From BJGV01 sp964194745 (GTDB lineage: Bacteria > Pseudomonadota > Gammaproteobacteria > Burkholderiales > Nitrosomonadaceae): a stretch of DNA of 64,000 nucleotides. Positions within the stretch are counted from its first letter, which is position 1. Every line of letters starts with the position of its first letter. The translations under genes and the position numbers were made by a program. A model generated the notes under the pieces. It made no database searches. It saw nothing but the letters and a program-made list of their open reading frames with translations, and was not told where the DNA came from. The stretch spans positions 1,736,001 through 1,800,000 of the forward strand of contig OZ252054.1 in the NCBI GenBank assembly GCA_965248035.1, given 5' to 3'. This document shows positions 27,255-34,878 of this stretch, one piece after another.

Positions 27255-28097
27255 TGGACAAGCCCCTGATACGTTAAGCGTTTGCCAATGGCCGCATCAC
27301 AGACGCTTTCAATGCGGTGCATGGTCTCCCGGCCACAACGTCCTTCATTGAGCCTGAACGAAAATTCATGAATATAACGCGATAAATGCTTGACGGATAC
27401 TTGATGGAATGTGCCGTTCAGTCCACGTTTTAAGACCGCCCAAACGCTCTCAATGCCAATGGTTTACGGCTTGGTGCTGATAGCCTTTACGCTCAATGCC
27501 TCGATAGGCGGCATGGTCATCCGTATAGAGCGTGCTGCCTATTTCTATCGCCTCTTGAATCTCCGTCCACAGCGTAAGCCGATCCGTCGCAGGCACTGGC
27601 AGGGCCACGGTCTTGCCACCACGCTCCCTCATGCCGAGGACGGGTTGTTTGCCAACTGTCCCGGCTTTCGGTTTATCCCCTTTCTTCCAGTGCTTGTTCC
27701 GTTCTTTCCCGCCCACATACGTTTCGTCGATTTCTACGATTCCTGAGAGACGGGTAAGATCGCCACGGCAAGCCTCTCGAATCCGATGCAACACAAACCA
27801 GGCGGACTTATACGTGACCCCAATTTCTTTGCTTAATTGCATAGCGCTAATGCTCTTTCGAGAAGTCATGACGGTGTAAATGGCATAGAGCCATTTGTGA
27901 AGTCGAATGTGTGATTTTTCAAAAATGGAACCGGTCCGAACACTAAAATGCTTGCCGCATCCTCGACAGTCATACATCCCTTTTCGTTTTCCCGATCTTG
28001 TATAGACCGATAGGCTTTGACATGTCGGGCAAGACACACCATATTTCCAGCGACGATCCTCAAGGTACTGTCGTGCGGTTTCCTCGTCAGGCACCAC
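27251..28097 (-). pseudogene. IS1595-family transposase of element B with internal deletion
   Basis: The zinc ribbon (CPTCQSLS... CRGCGKHFS) and first part of the DDE domain (VEIDETYVGGKERNKH, LYTDDHAAYRGIE) are present. At about 27460 the sequence jumps from VNH directly to GIESVWAVLKRGLNGTFHQ in another frame. The dozen or so residues that join them in the other transposases (compare NHSAKEYVNGMAHTN) are missing. The rest is readable to the TGA at 27251-27253. The 5' start is also unclear. Inactive. Confidence 0.85.
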
Positions 28098-28140
28098 AAT
28101 ACCCCATGAATAAAGGATATTATGTATAATAATGGGATTA

Positions 28141-28335
28141 TTACGGAGACTTTCTAACTTCTTCGTGCATAATCAGCCATGAATCTACTGTATCTGCAAT
28201 CCATATACGCGCCCTAGTGCCTTTTATTATGACAGAGGGTGGAAGTGTCTCAGGTCTTCTCGATAAGTCCTCTATGATCGTACGTGGGGTTTTGTGGAAT
28301 AGTTTACTCATTTCCGCTACACCGTAAGTTTTCAT
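28141..28335 (-). CDS. small excisionase/AlpA-like DNA-binding protein
   Basis: 64 residues: YGVAEMSKLFHKTPRTIIEDLSRRPETLPPSV looks like a MerR/AlpA-type winged helix (helix-turn-helix at about 4-20). Position at the left edge of the prophage suits an excisionase or a regulator. Its ATG overlaps the preceding stop (TAATG). Confidence 0.6.
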   Translation of the reverse strand: MKTYGVAEMSKLFHKTPRTIIEDLSRRPETLPPSVIIKGTRARIWIADTVDSWLIMHEEVRKSP

Positions 28336-28445
28336 TAACCCTTTACCTCTTTAAGCAGACCATCTTTAAGTAGGCGGGTGAGTATATTTACTTGTTTTGA
28401 TATTACTACTCTGGATAAATACATAGTTTCACCGGCACATTTCAT
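28335..28445 (-). CDS. tiny phage ORF, possible broken helix-turn-helix protein
   Basis: 36 residues from ATG 28445 (ends LLKDGLLKEVKG). The coding pattern extends upstream (LPPGYTLEEV) without a start, so it may be a truncated winged-helix protein. Coupled to the downstream gene by a one-base overlap. Confidence 0.4.
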   Translation of the reverse strand: MKCAGETMYLSRVVISKQVNILTRLLKDGLLKEVKG

Positions 28446-28519
28446 TACTTCTTCTAAGGTATACCCTGGCGGCAGGATGGTTCTGGTCTACTGGTTGAGG
28501 TGGTCTACTTAGCATTTAA

Positions 28520-28648
28520 CTACGCCTCTATCAAGAACAAAACTATCAAAACAATAAGAGCTAATTTAGCCAGAGTGATTTTGTAGTTGATATCCACGCT
28601 CTCTGCACCTCCTTCTTCATCTGGTTTTTTGTTTATCGGATTACTCAT
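28520..28648 (-). CDS. small C-tail membrane protein
   Basis: 42 residues: a polar N-terminus then one hydrophobic helix (ITLAKLALIVLIVLFLIEA). ATG 28648 shares a base with the stop of the J-domain gene. No family recognised. Confidence 0.45.
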   Translation of the reverse strand: MSNPINKKPDEEGGAESVDINYKITLAKLALIVLIVLFLIEA

Positions 28649-29220
28649 TACACACTCTGCCCCGACTCGGTTAGCGCCAGGTTAAGTTCGGTCATTTTGG
28701 ATGCGCCACCATTAAGTTTGTCAGGGTGGTATTTGCTTGCCAGTTTTCGGAAAGCTAATTTAATAACTGTTGGTGATGCGTGCTCACCAACTTCTAAAAC
28801 TTGCCACCATGGTTTTTTACTTTTAGGGGAGGGTAGGGACTTAAAGCCATGAAATGTTGCACGAACTAGCGCCAATGTGCCATGACGAAGCTCTACACGC
28901 CTTGATTCAATAATGTGATGGATTGCTTGTAGATTGCTTTCTACGCTGCTGTATCGATCAACAGGAATACATACCTGCATATTGTCCCAGGTGAACCACA
29001 CGGCTACACCAGTACCATCAGGGTTCACTGCCAGAGTTACGTTGCTGCTAATAATCAAGTCTTCCAGTTCTTTTTCTGAATCTCTGGCAAACAGTTCCAG
29101 GCTTTTCCGTACGTTCTTGAGCGCGGATGAAAGGGTAGAGCTAAAACGGCCTTTATCACGTATCCTGGTACGTGGAAATTGTGATGGCCAAGTTAAAGGA
29201 AAGGCATTTATAGTATTCAT
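28648..29220 (-). CDS. phage J-domain protein
   Basis: 190 residues with a C-terminal DnaJ-type J domain: WWQVLEVGEHASPTVIKLAFRKLASKYHPDK, including the HPD signature for stimulating Hsp70 (DnaK). The N-terminal 120 residues are unassigned. J-domain proteins occur beside recT in temperate phages. It may recruit host DnaK for replication or assembly (inference). Confidence 0.8.
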   Translation of the reverse strand: MNTINAFPLTWPSQFPRTRIRDKGRFSSTLSSALKNVRKSLELFARDSEKELEDLIISSNVTLAVNPDGTGVAVWFTWDNMQVCIPVDRYSSVESNLQAIHHIIESRRVELRHGTLALVRATFHGFKSLPSPKSKKPWWQVLEVGEHASPTVIKLAFRKLASKYHPDKLNGGASKMTELNLALTESGQSV

Positions 29221-29263
29221 TTAACCTCTCTAAGTGCGTGGGGCAGGGGTCTTGAATAGTTGG

Positions 29264-29464
29264 TTAAGGTTGTAGTCGTTCGTTACTCGATCCATAAGGT
29301 ATGTATTCTTTTCGAGTACCGCTCATACGATAGTTAATAAAATTTGCACCTTGTAAAAGAATCAACATTGAAAGAAGACTGGGAGGCTTGGGAATAACTT
29401 CATATTTCTTAATTTTCCTTATTCGTTGTTTAGGCAACTCAAGAGAGCAAATTCCTTTCCTCAT
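29264..29464 (-). CDS. small hypothetical phage protein
   Basis: 66 residues, basic, between recT and the J-domain gene. Its ATG shares one base with the recT stop (TAATG). No family recognised. Confidence 0.4.
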   Translation of the reverse strand: MRKGICSLELPKQRIRKIKKYEVIPKPPSLLSMLILLQGANFINYRMSGTRKEYIPYGSSNERLQP

Positions 29465-30498
29465 TATTCATCTCCTGTTTCTGGTCGTTCGCCCGCTTCA
29501 TCTGCCTTGCGAATTTTGGTTAGTACGCTGCGATACAAAATTTCTTTTCCATTTATTTTTATTCTGTTTTTACCTAGAATTGCCCAAACAGCTTCCTTAA
29601 AGTCTGAATTACTGTCAGTGGCTTCTCTGTATAAGTCGTAGGCTTTCCATTCAAAACCTTCATCTAGTAATTCCATAATATTTACAGAAATTCTCTGAAC
29701 CTGATCCTGCTCACTAACAGAGAGAGCCGATAAAGTGTCACCTACAACGCTTCCATGTGCGGGAGTTACATCTTTTTCTTCAAACTTAATACCTTCGTTA
29801 GAAACATCATTCAGATAGTGCACAGCGTTATCCAGGCGCTCTCTGCGAGGCCAGTATTTACTGGCTTGTTTTACTACTGTCTTTTTAATCATTTCCCCTT
29901 CATCAGAAGCCCAAGGACTCTGAGGTATATATTTTTCTCCGTCATTAATTTTGGCTTGGCGAGATTTCCATGATTCAGAACGATCACGAATAGCGAATAT
30001 TTCATGAATAGGGACAGAGTGAGTTAAGTAATCCTCTTCATCTGTTTTTACTACAACGTAACAACCTATAATTTCTCCCCTATCTTTATTGAAGGGGTTA
30101 AAAGTATGTTTAGGTGGTTGATCTATACCCTGTAACTCAAAGGTATCGTTTTTATGTACGATTACCGCCTGACCCCATTTAATAGCGCCTGAAGTCTGAG
30201 CTATGTGCATTACTCCCATATAGCTAATATCAAGACATACCGCTTGCATTTTATTAACCTTACGCGGTACTAAATAAGCTAGCTTCTGAGCAGGGTTTAA
30301 ACTGATACCGATAGCTGCCACGTTATTAACAGCGGCGATAATAGACGGCTTGTTTTGCATGGCAACTTTATAAAGATAATCGTTACTCTCAATTACTTGA
30401 GTAGCAAACTGCGCCTCCCGGTCAAAATTAATATCTTTTGAGGCCACAGCCATAAACTGATTGCGCTGGCTTTCTATTATTGTCGATAAGTCGTTCAT
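29464..30498 (-). CDS. recT: RecT-family single-strand annealing protein
   Basis: 344 residues. The signature region KPSIIAAVNNVAAIGISLNPAQKLAYLVPRK and YMGVMHIAQTSGAIKWGQAVIVHKNDTFE is typical of RecT, which anneals ssDNA during phage recombination. The C-terminus is acidic. The usual 5' exonuclease partner (RecE or YqaJ type) is not visible nearby. Start ATG 30498 overlaps the upstream small gene by ATGA. Confidence 0.92.
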   Translation of the reverse strand: MNDLSTIIESQRNQFMAVASKDINFDREAQFATQVIESNDYLYKVAMQNKPSIIAAVNNVAAIGISLNPAQKLAYLVPRKVNKMQAVCLDISYMGVMHIAQTSGAIKWGQAVIVHKNDTFELQGIDQPPKHTFNPFNKDRGEIIGCYVVVKTDEEDYLTHSVPIHEIFAIRDRSESWKSRQAKINDGEKYIPQSPWASDEGEMIKKTVVKQASKYWPRRERLDNAVHYLNDVSNEGIKFEEKDVTPAHGSVVGDTLSALSVSEQDQVQRISVNIMELLDEGFEWKAYDLYREATDSNSDFKEAVWAILGKNRIKINGKEILYRSVLTKIRKADEAGERPETGDE

Positions 30499-30617
30499 TC
30501 TTCCTCCTCATCCATTTTTTGCTGATCGAGAGCATCAAGATCAACTGTCCCACCAAAAAGTTTGTCTACCATTTCTAAAATTGATTCTTCAGTAGTTGGG
30601 AAGTTAGTAAAGTTCAT
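30495..30617 (-). CDS. acidic 40-residue phage protein
   Basis: Starts MNFTNFPTTEESILEMVDKL and ends in a run of Glu. It ends in an ATGA overlap with recT and begins in an overlap with the upstream ORF, so it belongs to the leftward operon. No family recognised. Confidence 0.5.
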   Translation of the reverse strand: MNFTNFPTTEESILEMVDKLFGGTVDLDALDQQKMDEEEE

Positions 30618-30793
30618 AAATCCCCCGCGATAATATCCACCACCGAGTCAAGGTGTTTTTCGTAATCATCTTGTCTCTTGGTAATGAATGGCGCTGTTGT
30701 TTTAGATATAGTGGCGTAGGCAAAATCAGAATATGACCTTATGGCTGCATCCAGACTTGCCCGTAACGCTTCTTTATGTGCCTGGTCTATCAT
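30614..30793 (-). CDS. 59-residue phage protein
   Basis: Helical, starts MIDQAHKEALRASLDAAI. Overlaps both neighbours by 4 bases (ATGA type). Unknown function. Confidence 0.5.
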   Translation of the reverse strand: MIDQAHKEALRASLDAAIRSYSDFAYATISKTTAPFITKRQDDYEKHLDSVVDIIAGDL

Positions 30794-30852
30794 TTGCCCT
30801 CCGCTCTTGCGCGGCTTAAATCTTTCTCTACCTGTTGATATGTCTTAGCCAT
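30790..30852 (-). CDS. 20-residue coupled ORF
   Basis: MAKTYQQVEKDLSRARAEGK, overlapping both neighbours. Very short; kept because the chain of overlaps is unbroken. Confidence 0.35.
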   Translation of the reverse strand: MAKTYQQVEKDLSRARAEGK

Positions 30853-31039
30853 AATATCTATCAAACTCATATTCCTGGGTCTTCTCTACTACCAACTCAA
30901 TCTTCTCATCCTGCAATTCCTTTTCTTCATGCGCCGCTTCTACAATTGCGCCCACTCCAAATTCCTCTACTAGTTCAGGCAGGATTTCCTCAAACTTTTT
31001 CCAGTAATATTCTCTACGCATTTGATCACCGCTTTTCAT
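30845..31039 (-). CDS. 64-residue acidic phage protein
   Basis: Helical, Glu-rich (WKKFEEILPELVEEFGVGAIVEAA). It is part of the same overlapping leftward operon. No family recognised. Confidence 0.5.
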   Translation of the reverse strand: MKSGDQMRREYYWKKFEEILPELVEEFGVGAIVEAAHEEKELQDEKIELVVEKTQEYEFDRYYG

Positions 31040-31072
31040 CGTGATCTTCCTCTCGTTTAAGGATTGCGGCGG

Positions 31073-31303
31073 CTAGTAGGTCACACCACTCAGTTTGGCA
31101 TCAATCAGGTTGGCGCGATTCAGGTTGGCGCCACTCAGGTTGGCCTCAATCAGGTTGGCATCACTCAGGTTGGCGCGATTCAGTTTGGCATCACTCAGGT
31201 CGGCGCCAGTCTTTACCGCCTCTTGCACGCATAATTTCAAGTTTTCACATTCCAGTTCAAAAAGAACTGCTCCGGTTGTTTTGTGTGTAATCTGAAAATT
31301 CAT
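31073..31303 (-). CDS. pentapeptide-repeat protein, short copy
   Basis: 76 residues: a 35-residue N-terminal cap (FQITHKTTGAVLFELECENLKLCVQEAVKTG) then about seven A(D/N)LxxA pentapeptides. N-terminus and C-terminal KLSGVTY are nearly identical to the 211-residue copy upstream. Pentapeptide proteins form DNA-like right-handed helices; Qnr/MfpA members shield gyrase. A role here is not shown. Confidence 0.75.
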   Translation of the reverse strand: MNFQITHKTTGAVLFELECENLKLCVQEAVKTGADLSDAKLNRANLSDANLIEANLSGANLNRANLIDAKLSGVTY

Positions 31304-31386
31304 ACTGTCTCCTTTATCCGTGTATTTCGTTCAGCCATTTCATCCTCTCCTTGAAATTCAATTGTCATGGGGTAGGTGTTATTCAT
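31300..31386 (-). CDS. 28-residue ORF coupled to the short pentapeptide gene
   Basis: Starts MNNTYPMTIEFQGEDEM. Its stop overlaps the pentapeptide start (ATGA). An almost identical ORF precedes the long copy at 32052-32138, showing that it was copied with the gene. Confidence 0.45.
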   Translation of the reverse strand: MNNTYPMTIEFQGEDEMAERNTRIKETV

Positions 31387-31419
31387 CGTGATCTTCCTCT
31401 CGTTTAAGGATTGCGGCGG

Positions 31420-32055
31420 CTAGTAGGTCACACCACTCAGTTTGGCATCAATCAGGTTGGCGCCACGCAGGTAGGCGCCACGCAAGTAGGCGCCACGCAG
31501 GTAGGCACCAGTCAGGTCGGCGCCACTCAGGTCGGCGCCATTCAGGTTGGCACCACGCAGGTTGGCATCACTCAGGTTGGCATCACTCAGGTTGGCATCA
31601 TTCAAGTAGGCGCCACGCAGGTTGGCACCACTCAGGTCGGCGCCATTCAGGTTGGCACCACGCAGGTTGGCATCATTCAGGTAGGCATCATTCAAGTAGG
31701 CGCCAGTCAGGTCGGCGCCACTCAGGTCGGCGCCACGCAGGTTGGCATCACTCAGTTTGGCGCCACTCAGGTCGGCGCCATTCAGGTTGGCACCACGCAG
31801 GTTGGCATCACTCAGGTTGGCATCACCCAGGTTGGCGCGATTCAGGTAGGCGCCACTCAGGTTGGCCTCAATCAGGTTGGCATCACTCAGGTTGGCGCGA
31901 TTCAGTTTGGCATCACTCAGGTCGGCGCCACTCAGGTCGGCGCCACTCAGGTCGGCGCCAGTCTTTACCGCCTCTTGCACGCATAATTTCAAGTTTTCAC
32001 ATTCCAGTTCAAAAAGAACTGCTCTGGTTGTTTTGTGTGTAATCTGGAAATTCAT
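31420..32055 (-). CDS. pentapeptide-repeat protein, long copy
   Basis: 211 residues: the same N-terminal cap as the short copy, then about 34 pentapeptides of the A(D/N)LS(G/D)A type to the end, predicting a beta-helix of about eight coils. The 15-bp repeats at DNA level (cores GGCGCC, GGCATCA) invite slippage, and the antisense frame is also open, which explains a spurious plus-strand ORF. Confidence 0.85.
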   Translation of the reverse strand: MNFQITHKTTRAVLFELECENLKLCVQEAVKTGADLSGADLSGADLSDAKLNRANLSDANLIEANLSGAYLNRANLGDANLSDANLRGANLNGADLSGAKLSDANLRGADLSGADLTGAYLNDAYLNDANLRGANLNGADLSGANLRGAYLNDANLSDANLSDANLRGANLNGADLSGADLTGAYLRGAYLRGAYLRGANLIDAKLSGVTY

Positions 32056-32138
32056 AATGTCTCCTTTATCCGTGTATTTCGTTCAGCCATTTTATCCTCT
32101 CCTTGAAATTCAATTGTCATGGGGTAGGTGTTATTCAT
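32052..32138 (-). CDS. 28-residue ORF coupled to the long pentapeptide gene
   Basis: Differs in only two codons (K for E, L for V at the end) from the ORF at 31300. Stop overlaps the next ATG. It also overlaps the end of the upstream gene. Confidence 0.45.
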   Translation of the reverse strand: MNNTYPMTIEFQGEDKMAERNTRIKETL

Positions 32139-32391
32139 CTCTATCTGCCATTTGTTTAAAGATTGCTGCTGCCTGGCATACTGCATGGCGTAATCCATTT
32201 CCTTTTGCGTGTAGTTCTATATCTGCTCCGTCCAGAGCGTGTACTCTTACTTCCCATCCAATTAAGTCATTAGTAATGTGTGGCATTTCAACCCAGCTAA
32301 CGTAAGTGTCCACCCAATCCAATATCTCCGTATCGGACATAACTAGAGGTTCGGGTGGTTCCAGGCGGTCTATGGTTGGGTTGGTGGACAT
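32131..32391 (-). CDS. first gene of the leftward operon, hypothetical
   Basis: 86 residues (DTEILDWVDTYVSWVEMPHIT, then HAVCQAAAIFKQMADRDE). The 3' part resembles small phage proteins that act with host factors, but I cannot assign it. It lies directly downstream of the operator-covered pL promoter. Confidence 0.55.
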   Translation of the reverse strand: MSTNPTIDRLEPPEPLVMSDTEILDWVDTYVSWVEMPHITNDLIGWEVRVHALDGADIELHAKGNGLRHAVCQAAAIFKQMADRDE

Positions 32392-32400
32392 GGGGATACA

Positions 32401-32439
32401 TTACCAAATGGTAATACGTATGTCAATACCATTTGGTAA
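32401..32439 (-). promoter_or_regulatory. left operator pair and pL promoter
   Basis: Two near-palindromes, TTACCAAATGGTAA (32401-32414) and ATACCATTTGGTAA (32426-32439), overlap a minus-strand promoter: TTGACA, 17 bases, TAATGT. The same palindrome occurs three times on the other side of the repressor gene, so this is the expected repressor target controlling the leftward operon. Confidence 0.8.
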
Positions 32440-32454
32440 TTATTTTATGAGTAA

Positions 32455-32476
32455 TAAAAAACCCGCGAAAGCGGGT
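32455..32476 (-). terminator. intrinsic terminator of the repressor gene
   Basis: Stem ACCCGC/GCGGGT with a GAAA-type loop, followed by six T on the minus strand. It lies 49 bases after the repressor stop and insulates pL. Confidence 0.85.
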
Positions 32477-32524
32477 ATATGGAAACAATAGACTTGTTTA
32501 CTTACATACGATGTTCATTAATGC

Positions 32525-32917
32525 TTATCCTTCTGATGATTCTTTCTTTCTTAGTTGTTTTGGCTTTACTGGCTTAAACTTAATCGTAGTGGTTTTGTCA
32601 ATTTTCTTCATACTCTGTGCCAGCATCTTTTCTATAAGCTGAGGGTTTGTCCTTAAAAAGTTTATTAACTTAATAAAGTTAGGATCATCGTCAAAATTCT
32701 CAAAATAATCAAATCGCAAACCAAGGCCTTTAGCTAAAGATAATCCTTTCTTCTCACCAAATGATTTTTTCTTTAGGAGCAAAGAAAGTTCCCCTTGGTT
32801 TATTTCTTTTTCAGGGTTTCTTTTAGCCCAATCCTTAAGAAGATTTGCCTGTACTCCTTGATATTTATCATCAATAAGGTCTTGTAGGCGTTTCCGTCTG
32901 ATTTCCACTTTATTCAT
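32525..32917 (-). CDS. phage repressor, DNA-binding domain only
   Basis: 130 residues. The N-terminal 80 (KRLQDLIDDKYQGVQANLLK, then INQGELSLLLKKKSFGEKKG) match the helix-turn-helix of lambdoid/BPP-1-type repressors. The usual C-terminal S24 peptidase domain, which mediates RecA-dependent self-cleavage, is absent; instead there is a 50-residue basic tail. It may therefore not be SOS-cleavable. It lies between two operator clusters, divergent from the Cro-like gene. Confidence 0.8.
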   Translation of the reverse strand: MNKVEIRRKRLQDLIDDKYQGVQANLLKDWAKRNPEKEINQGELSLLLKKKSFGEKKGLSLAKGLGLRFDYFENFDDDPNFIKLINFLRTNPQLIEKMLAQSMKKIDKTTTIKFKPVKPKQLRKKESSEG

Positions 32918-32938
32918 ACCCGTATTGTGGACTAGGCT

Positions 32939-32996
32939 TTACCAAATGGTAAATTACCAAATGGTATTGACATATAATATTACTGTTTGGTAATAT
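32939..32996 (+). promoter_or_regulatory. right operator triplet and pR promoter
   Basis: Palindromes at 32939-32952, 32954-32967 and 32980-32993 (variant TTACTGTTTGGTAA). A plus-strand promoter TTGACA (32967-32972), 18 bases, TAATAT (32991-32996) lies within them. The predicted start of transcription is at or next to ATG 33003, so the Cro-like mRNA may be leaderless. Confidence 0.8.
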
Positions 32997-33002
32997 TCAC
33001 TC

Positions 33003-33248
33003 ATGGAAAAATTACTTGAATATCTGAATAACCTTTCAAGAGAAAATCGAACCATTTTTTGTGACAAGTGCGATACGTCAGAAGGCTATCTGCGTAAGGC
33101 TATAAGCATAAATCAATCATTAAATGCCTCCCTTTGTGTGGCCATAGAAAAAAATTCCAATGGAGATGTTGCTCGTAAAGACCTACATAAAGACGATTGG
33201 TGGCAGATATGGCCAGAATTAATTAATAAGCGAGCAGTGGCTGCATAA
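33003..33248 (+). CDS. Cro/YdaS-like regulator
   Basis: 81 residues: NLSRENRTIFCDKCDTSEGYLRKAISINQ is the helix-turn-helix of the YdaS/Cro type, ending DDWWQIWPELI. Divergent from the repressor. No Shine-Dalgarno precedes the ATG, in line with a leaderless message. Confidence 0.75.
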   Translation: MEKLLEYLNNLSRENRTIFCDKCDTSEGYLRKAISINQSLNASLCVAIEKNSNGDVARKDLHKDDWWQIWPELINKRAVAA

Positions 33249-33324
33249 ATCATGGCTCACAGTCTATTTTTTTACCCTAAATTAGTCTTTCCGAACGTTT
33301 CCGAATTTTTCGTAAGGATTCGGA

Positions 33325-33720
33325 ATGCAAGGTGAAATGCCTTTCTTTGATAGCCCCGAAGACGCTTTAAAAGGCGTTATACAGCAACTTGGCGGAGCCA
33401 AGAGGGTAGGGCAGCTAATATGGCCTGACAAGAGCGTAGATGCTGCTAGTAGAACATTACTTGACTGTCTTAACTCGTCTCGATCCGAGAAGTTGGAACT
33501 CACTCAAATCATACAAATTTTCTCGTTAGCTAAAGAGCAAGGGTATCACGCTGCATTCGAGTGGTTTTCTAACCAAGCCGGATATGACTCACACCCGATC
33601 ACCAAAGCCGAGAAGGTAGATCGGCTTACTTCGGTTATAGAAAACTCGACAAAAGAATTATCAACAGCGTTGGCACATTTAGAACGCATTAAACGAACAG
33701 ACACTTTGAAAGTTACTTAA
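33325..33720 (+). CDS. CII-like phage regulatory protein
   Basis: 131 residues. LKGVIQQLGGAKRVGQLIWPDKS resembles the DNA-binding part of phage CII-type regulators. Position right after the Cro-like gene fits. The C-terminal half is helical and may oligomerise. Confidence 0.6.
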   Translation: MQGEMPFFDSPEDALKGVIQQLGGAKRVGQLIWPDKSVDAASRTLLDCLNSSRSEKLELTQIIQIFSLAKEQGYHAAFEWFSNQAGYDSHPITKAEKVDRLTSVIENSTKELSTALAHLERIKRTDTLKVT

Positions 33721-33956
33721 TTTCTCCTCCCAGAGAGAGTTATAGCGGAGTGTAACTATAAAAAGACTCCGCACCAACAAGTAAGGCGATTGTACAAAAT
33801 AGCGTATCTCTACGGTTCCCTCTATAACCAAGGGACGTAATAGACATGATTGGGTGGTATCCCAATGAGCCGGTGCCGAGTACGAAGGTGTCTAAATCTG
33901 GAGCGTAAATACCAACAGAAGTATCCGGGTGGGCTGATAGGAAAGGAGAAAAATAA

Positions 33957-34853
33957 ATGAAACGTCCGTCATTTCAGTTTTACCCGGGCGACTGGCAATC
34001 TAACAGCAATCTTCGCAGATGTACGCATGAAGAAAAAGGCATTTGGATTGATGTTTTATGTCTGCTTCATGATCAAAATTCCTATGGAATTGTACGCTGG
34101 AATGTAAAAGAAATGGCACAGGCGATCGGTTGTAGTTATCGGAAAATATACGGTCTCGTATCGAAAGGAATATTAAAGGGATGCGATGCGGGTGAAACTT
34201 GTGAAGAACTGGTCTTTGTTCCCCGCCATGGAAGGACAGATGGCCCGGCAGTCACGTTGATTGCAGCACAAGAAGGACCCATCTGGTATTCCTCCCGAAT
34301 GGTGATAGATGAGTACAAAAGAGCGTCCCGATCCGGTGAGTTATCTTCACCTAACCCATCACCTAACCTTTCACCAAAGGGGGGCATTGGTGCAGCACCA
34401 AAGGGTACATCCAACCCATCACCTGACCCATCACCTGACCCATCACCCTCCCGCGCGGGTAGTTCTTCTTCTTCTTCTTCTTCTTCTTCTTCTACTTCAA
34501 AGTCAAAATCAAAGTCAAAGTCAAAGTCAAAGTCAGAAGATATGTCCGCGCTTACAGCGCAGACCGCGCCCGTCGAATCCAGAATTGCGCCCAAAATTCG
34601 TGGTTCCACCCTGCCTGCAGACTGGTTTTTACCGACCGAATGGGGCGAATGGGCGTTATCTGAAAAACCAGACTGGAGCATTGTGGACGTGAAAAAAGTA
34701 GCCGAAAAATTTAAAGATCACTGGCTTGCGAATGCGAATCAGGCGAGAAGCAAAAAGCTGAACTGGTGCCGTGCCTGGCGCAACTGGGTACGCAATGAGC
34801 ATGACATCAGAAGCAGTAAGAACCAGAAGTTTGACGGCTTAACTTTTATCTAG
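33957..34853 (+). CDS. phage replication initiator-like protein (DUF1376-type)
   Basis: 298 residues. N-terminal FQFYPGDWQSNSNLRRCTHEEKGIWIDVLCLLHD is the family start of phage replication/organiser proteins. A low-complexity linker (about 118-200) follows: Asn-Pro-Ser-Pro repeats, a Ser run and a (Ser-Lys)n run made by TTC and AAGTCA repeats. The C-terminal DWFLPTEWGEWALSEKPDW... WRNWVRNE segment is the part shared with O-like proteins. RBS GGAAAGGAG. The 236-base gap before it may contain the origin; I saw no clear iterons. Confidence 0.7.
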   Translation: MKRPSFQFYPGDWQSNSNLRRCTHEEKGIWIDVLCLLHDQNSYGIVRWNVKEMAQAIGCSYRKIYGLVSKGILKGCDAGETCEELVFVPRHGRTDGPAVTLIAAQEGPIWYSSRMVIDEYKRASRSGELSSPNPSPNLSPKGGIGAAPKGTSNPSPDPSPDPSPSRAGSSSSSSSSSSSTSKSKSKSKSKSKSEDMSALTAQTAPVESRIAPKIRGSTLPADWFLPTEWGEWALSEKPDWSIVDVKKVAEKFKDHWLANANQARSKKLNWCRAWRNWVRNEHDIRSSKNQKFDGLTFI

Positions 34854-34878
34854 GAAGAACGAAAAGCGAGGCTCAGAA

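Larger units (their letters stand above)
25874..28112 (-). mobile_element. Element B: decayed IS1595-type restriction-modification element
   Basis: Same order as the other elements on one strand: transposase, methyltransferase, endonuclease-like frame. The transposase has an internal deletion and the endonuclease a probable frameshift, and I could not find terminal repeats, so the limits given are only those of the genes. G+C is visibly higher than in the neighbours, suggesting a different source. It sits between host DUF2934 and the leftmost prophage gene, where an integrase would be expected. Confidence 0.7.
31037..32138 (-). repeat. tandem duplication of a leader ORF plus pentapeptide-repeat gene
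   Basis: The junction text around 31037-31085 recurs at 31384-31432, and the upstream parts of the two units (31303-31386 and 32055-32138) are near-identical. The units differ mainly in the number of 15-bp repeats: about 7 pentapeptides against about 34. Confidence 0.85.

Noticed and set aside
31411..31986. Plus-strand open frame of 191 codons (VGATQVG repeats)
   Set aside because: It is the antisense shadow of the long pentapeptide-repeat gene. Its repetitive sequence follows entirely from the minus-strand repeats.
31073..32055. Dense short repeats resembling a CRISPR array
   Set aside because: They are 15-bp in-frame units of pentapeptide-repeat genes, without spacers of constant length or nearby cas genes.
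34136..34681. Minus-strand 181-codon open frame with Asp/Phe repeats
   Set aside because: It is opposite the (Ser-Lys)n linker of the replication gene; the DF repeats are the complement of the AAGTCA hexamers.
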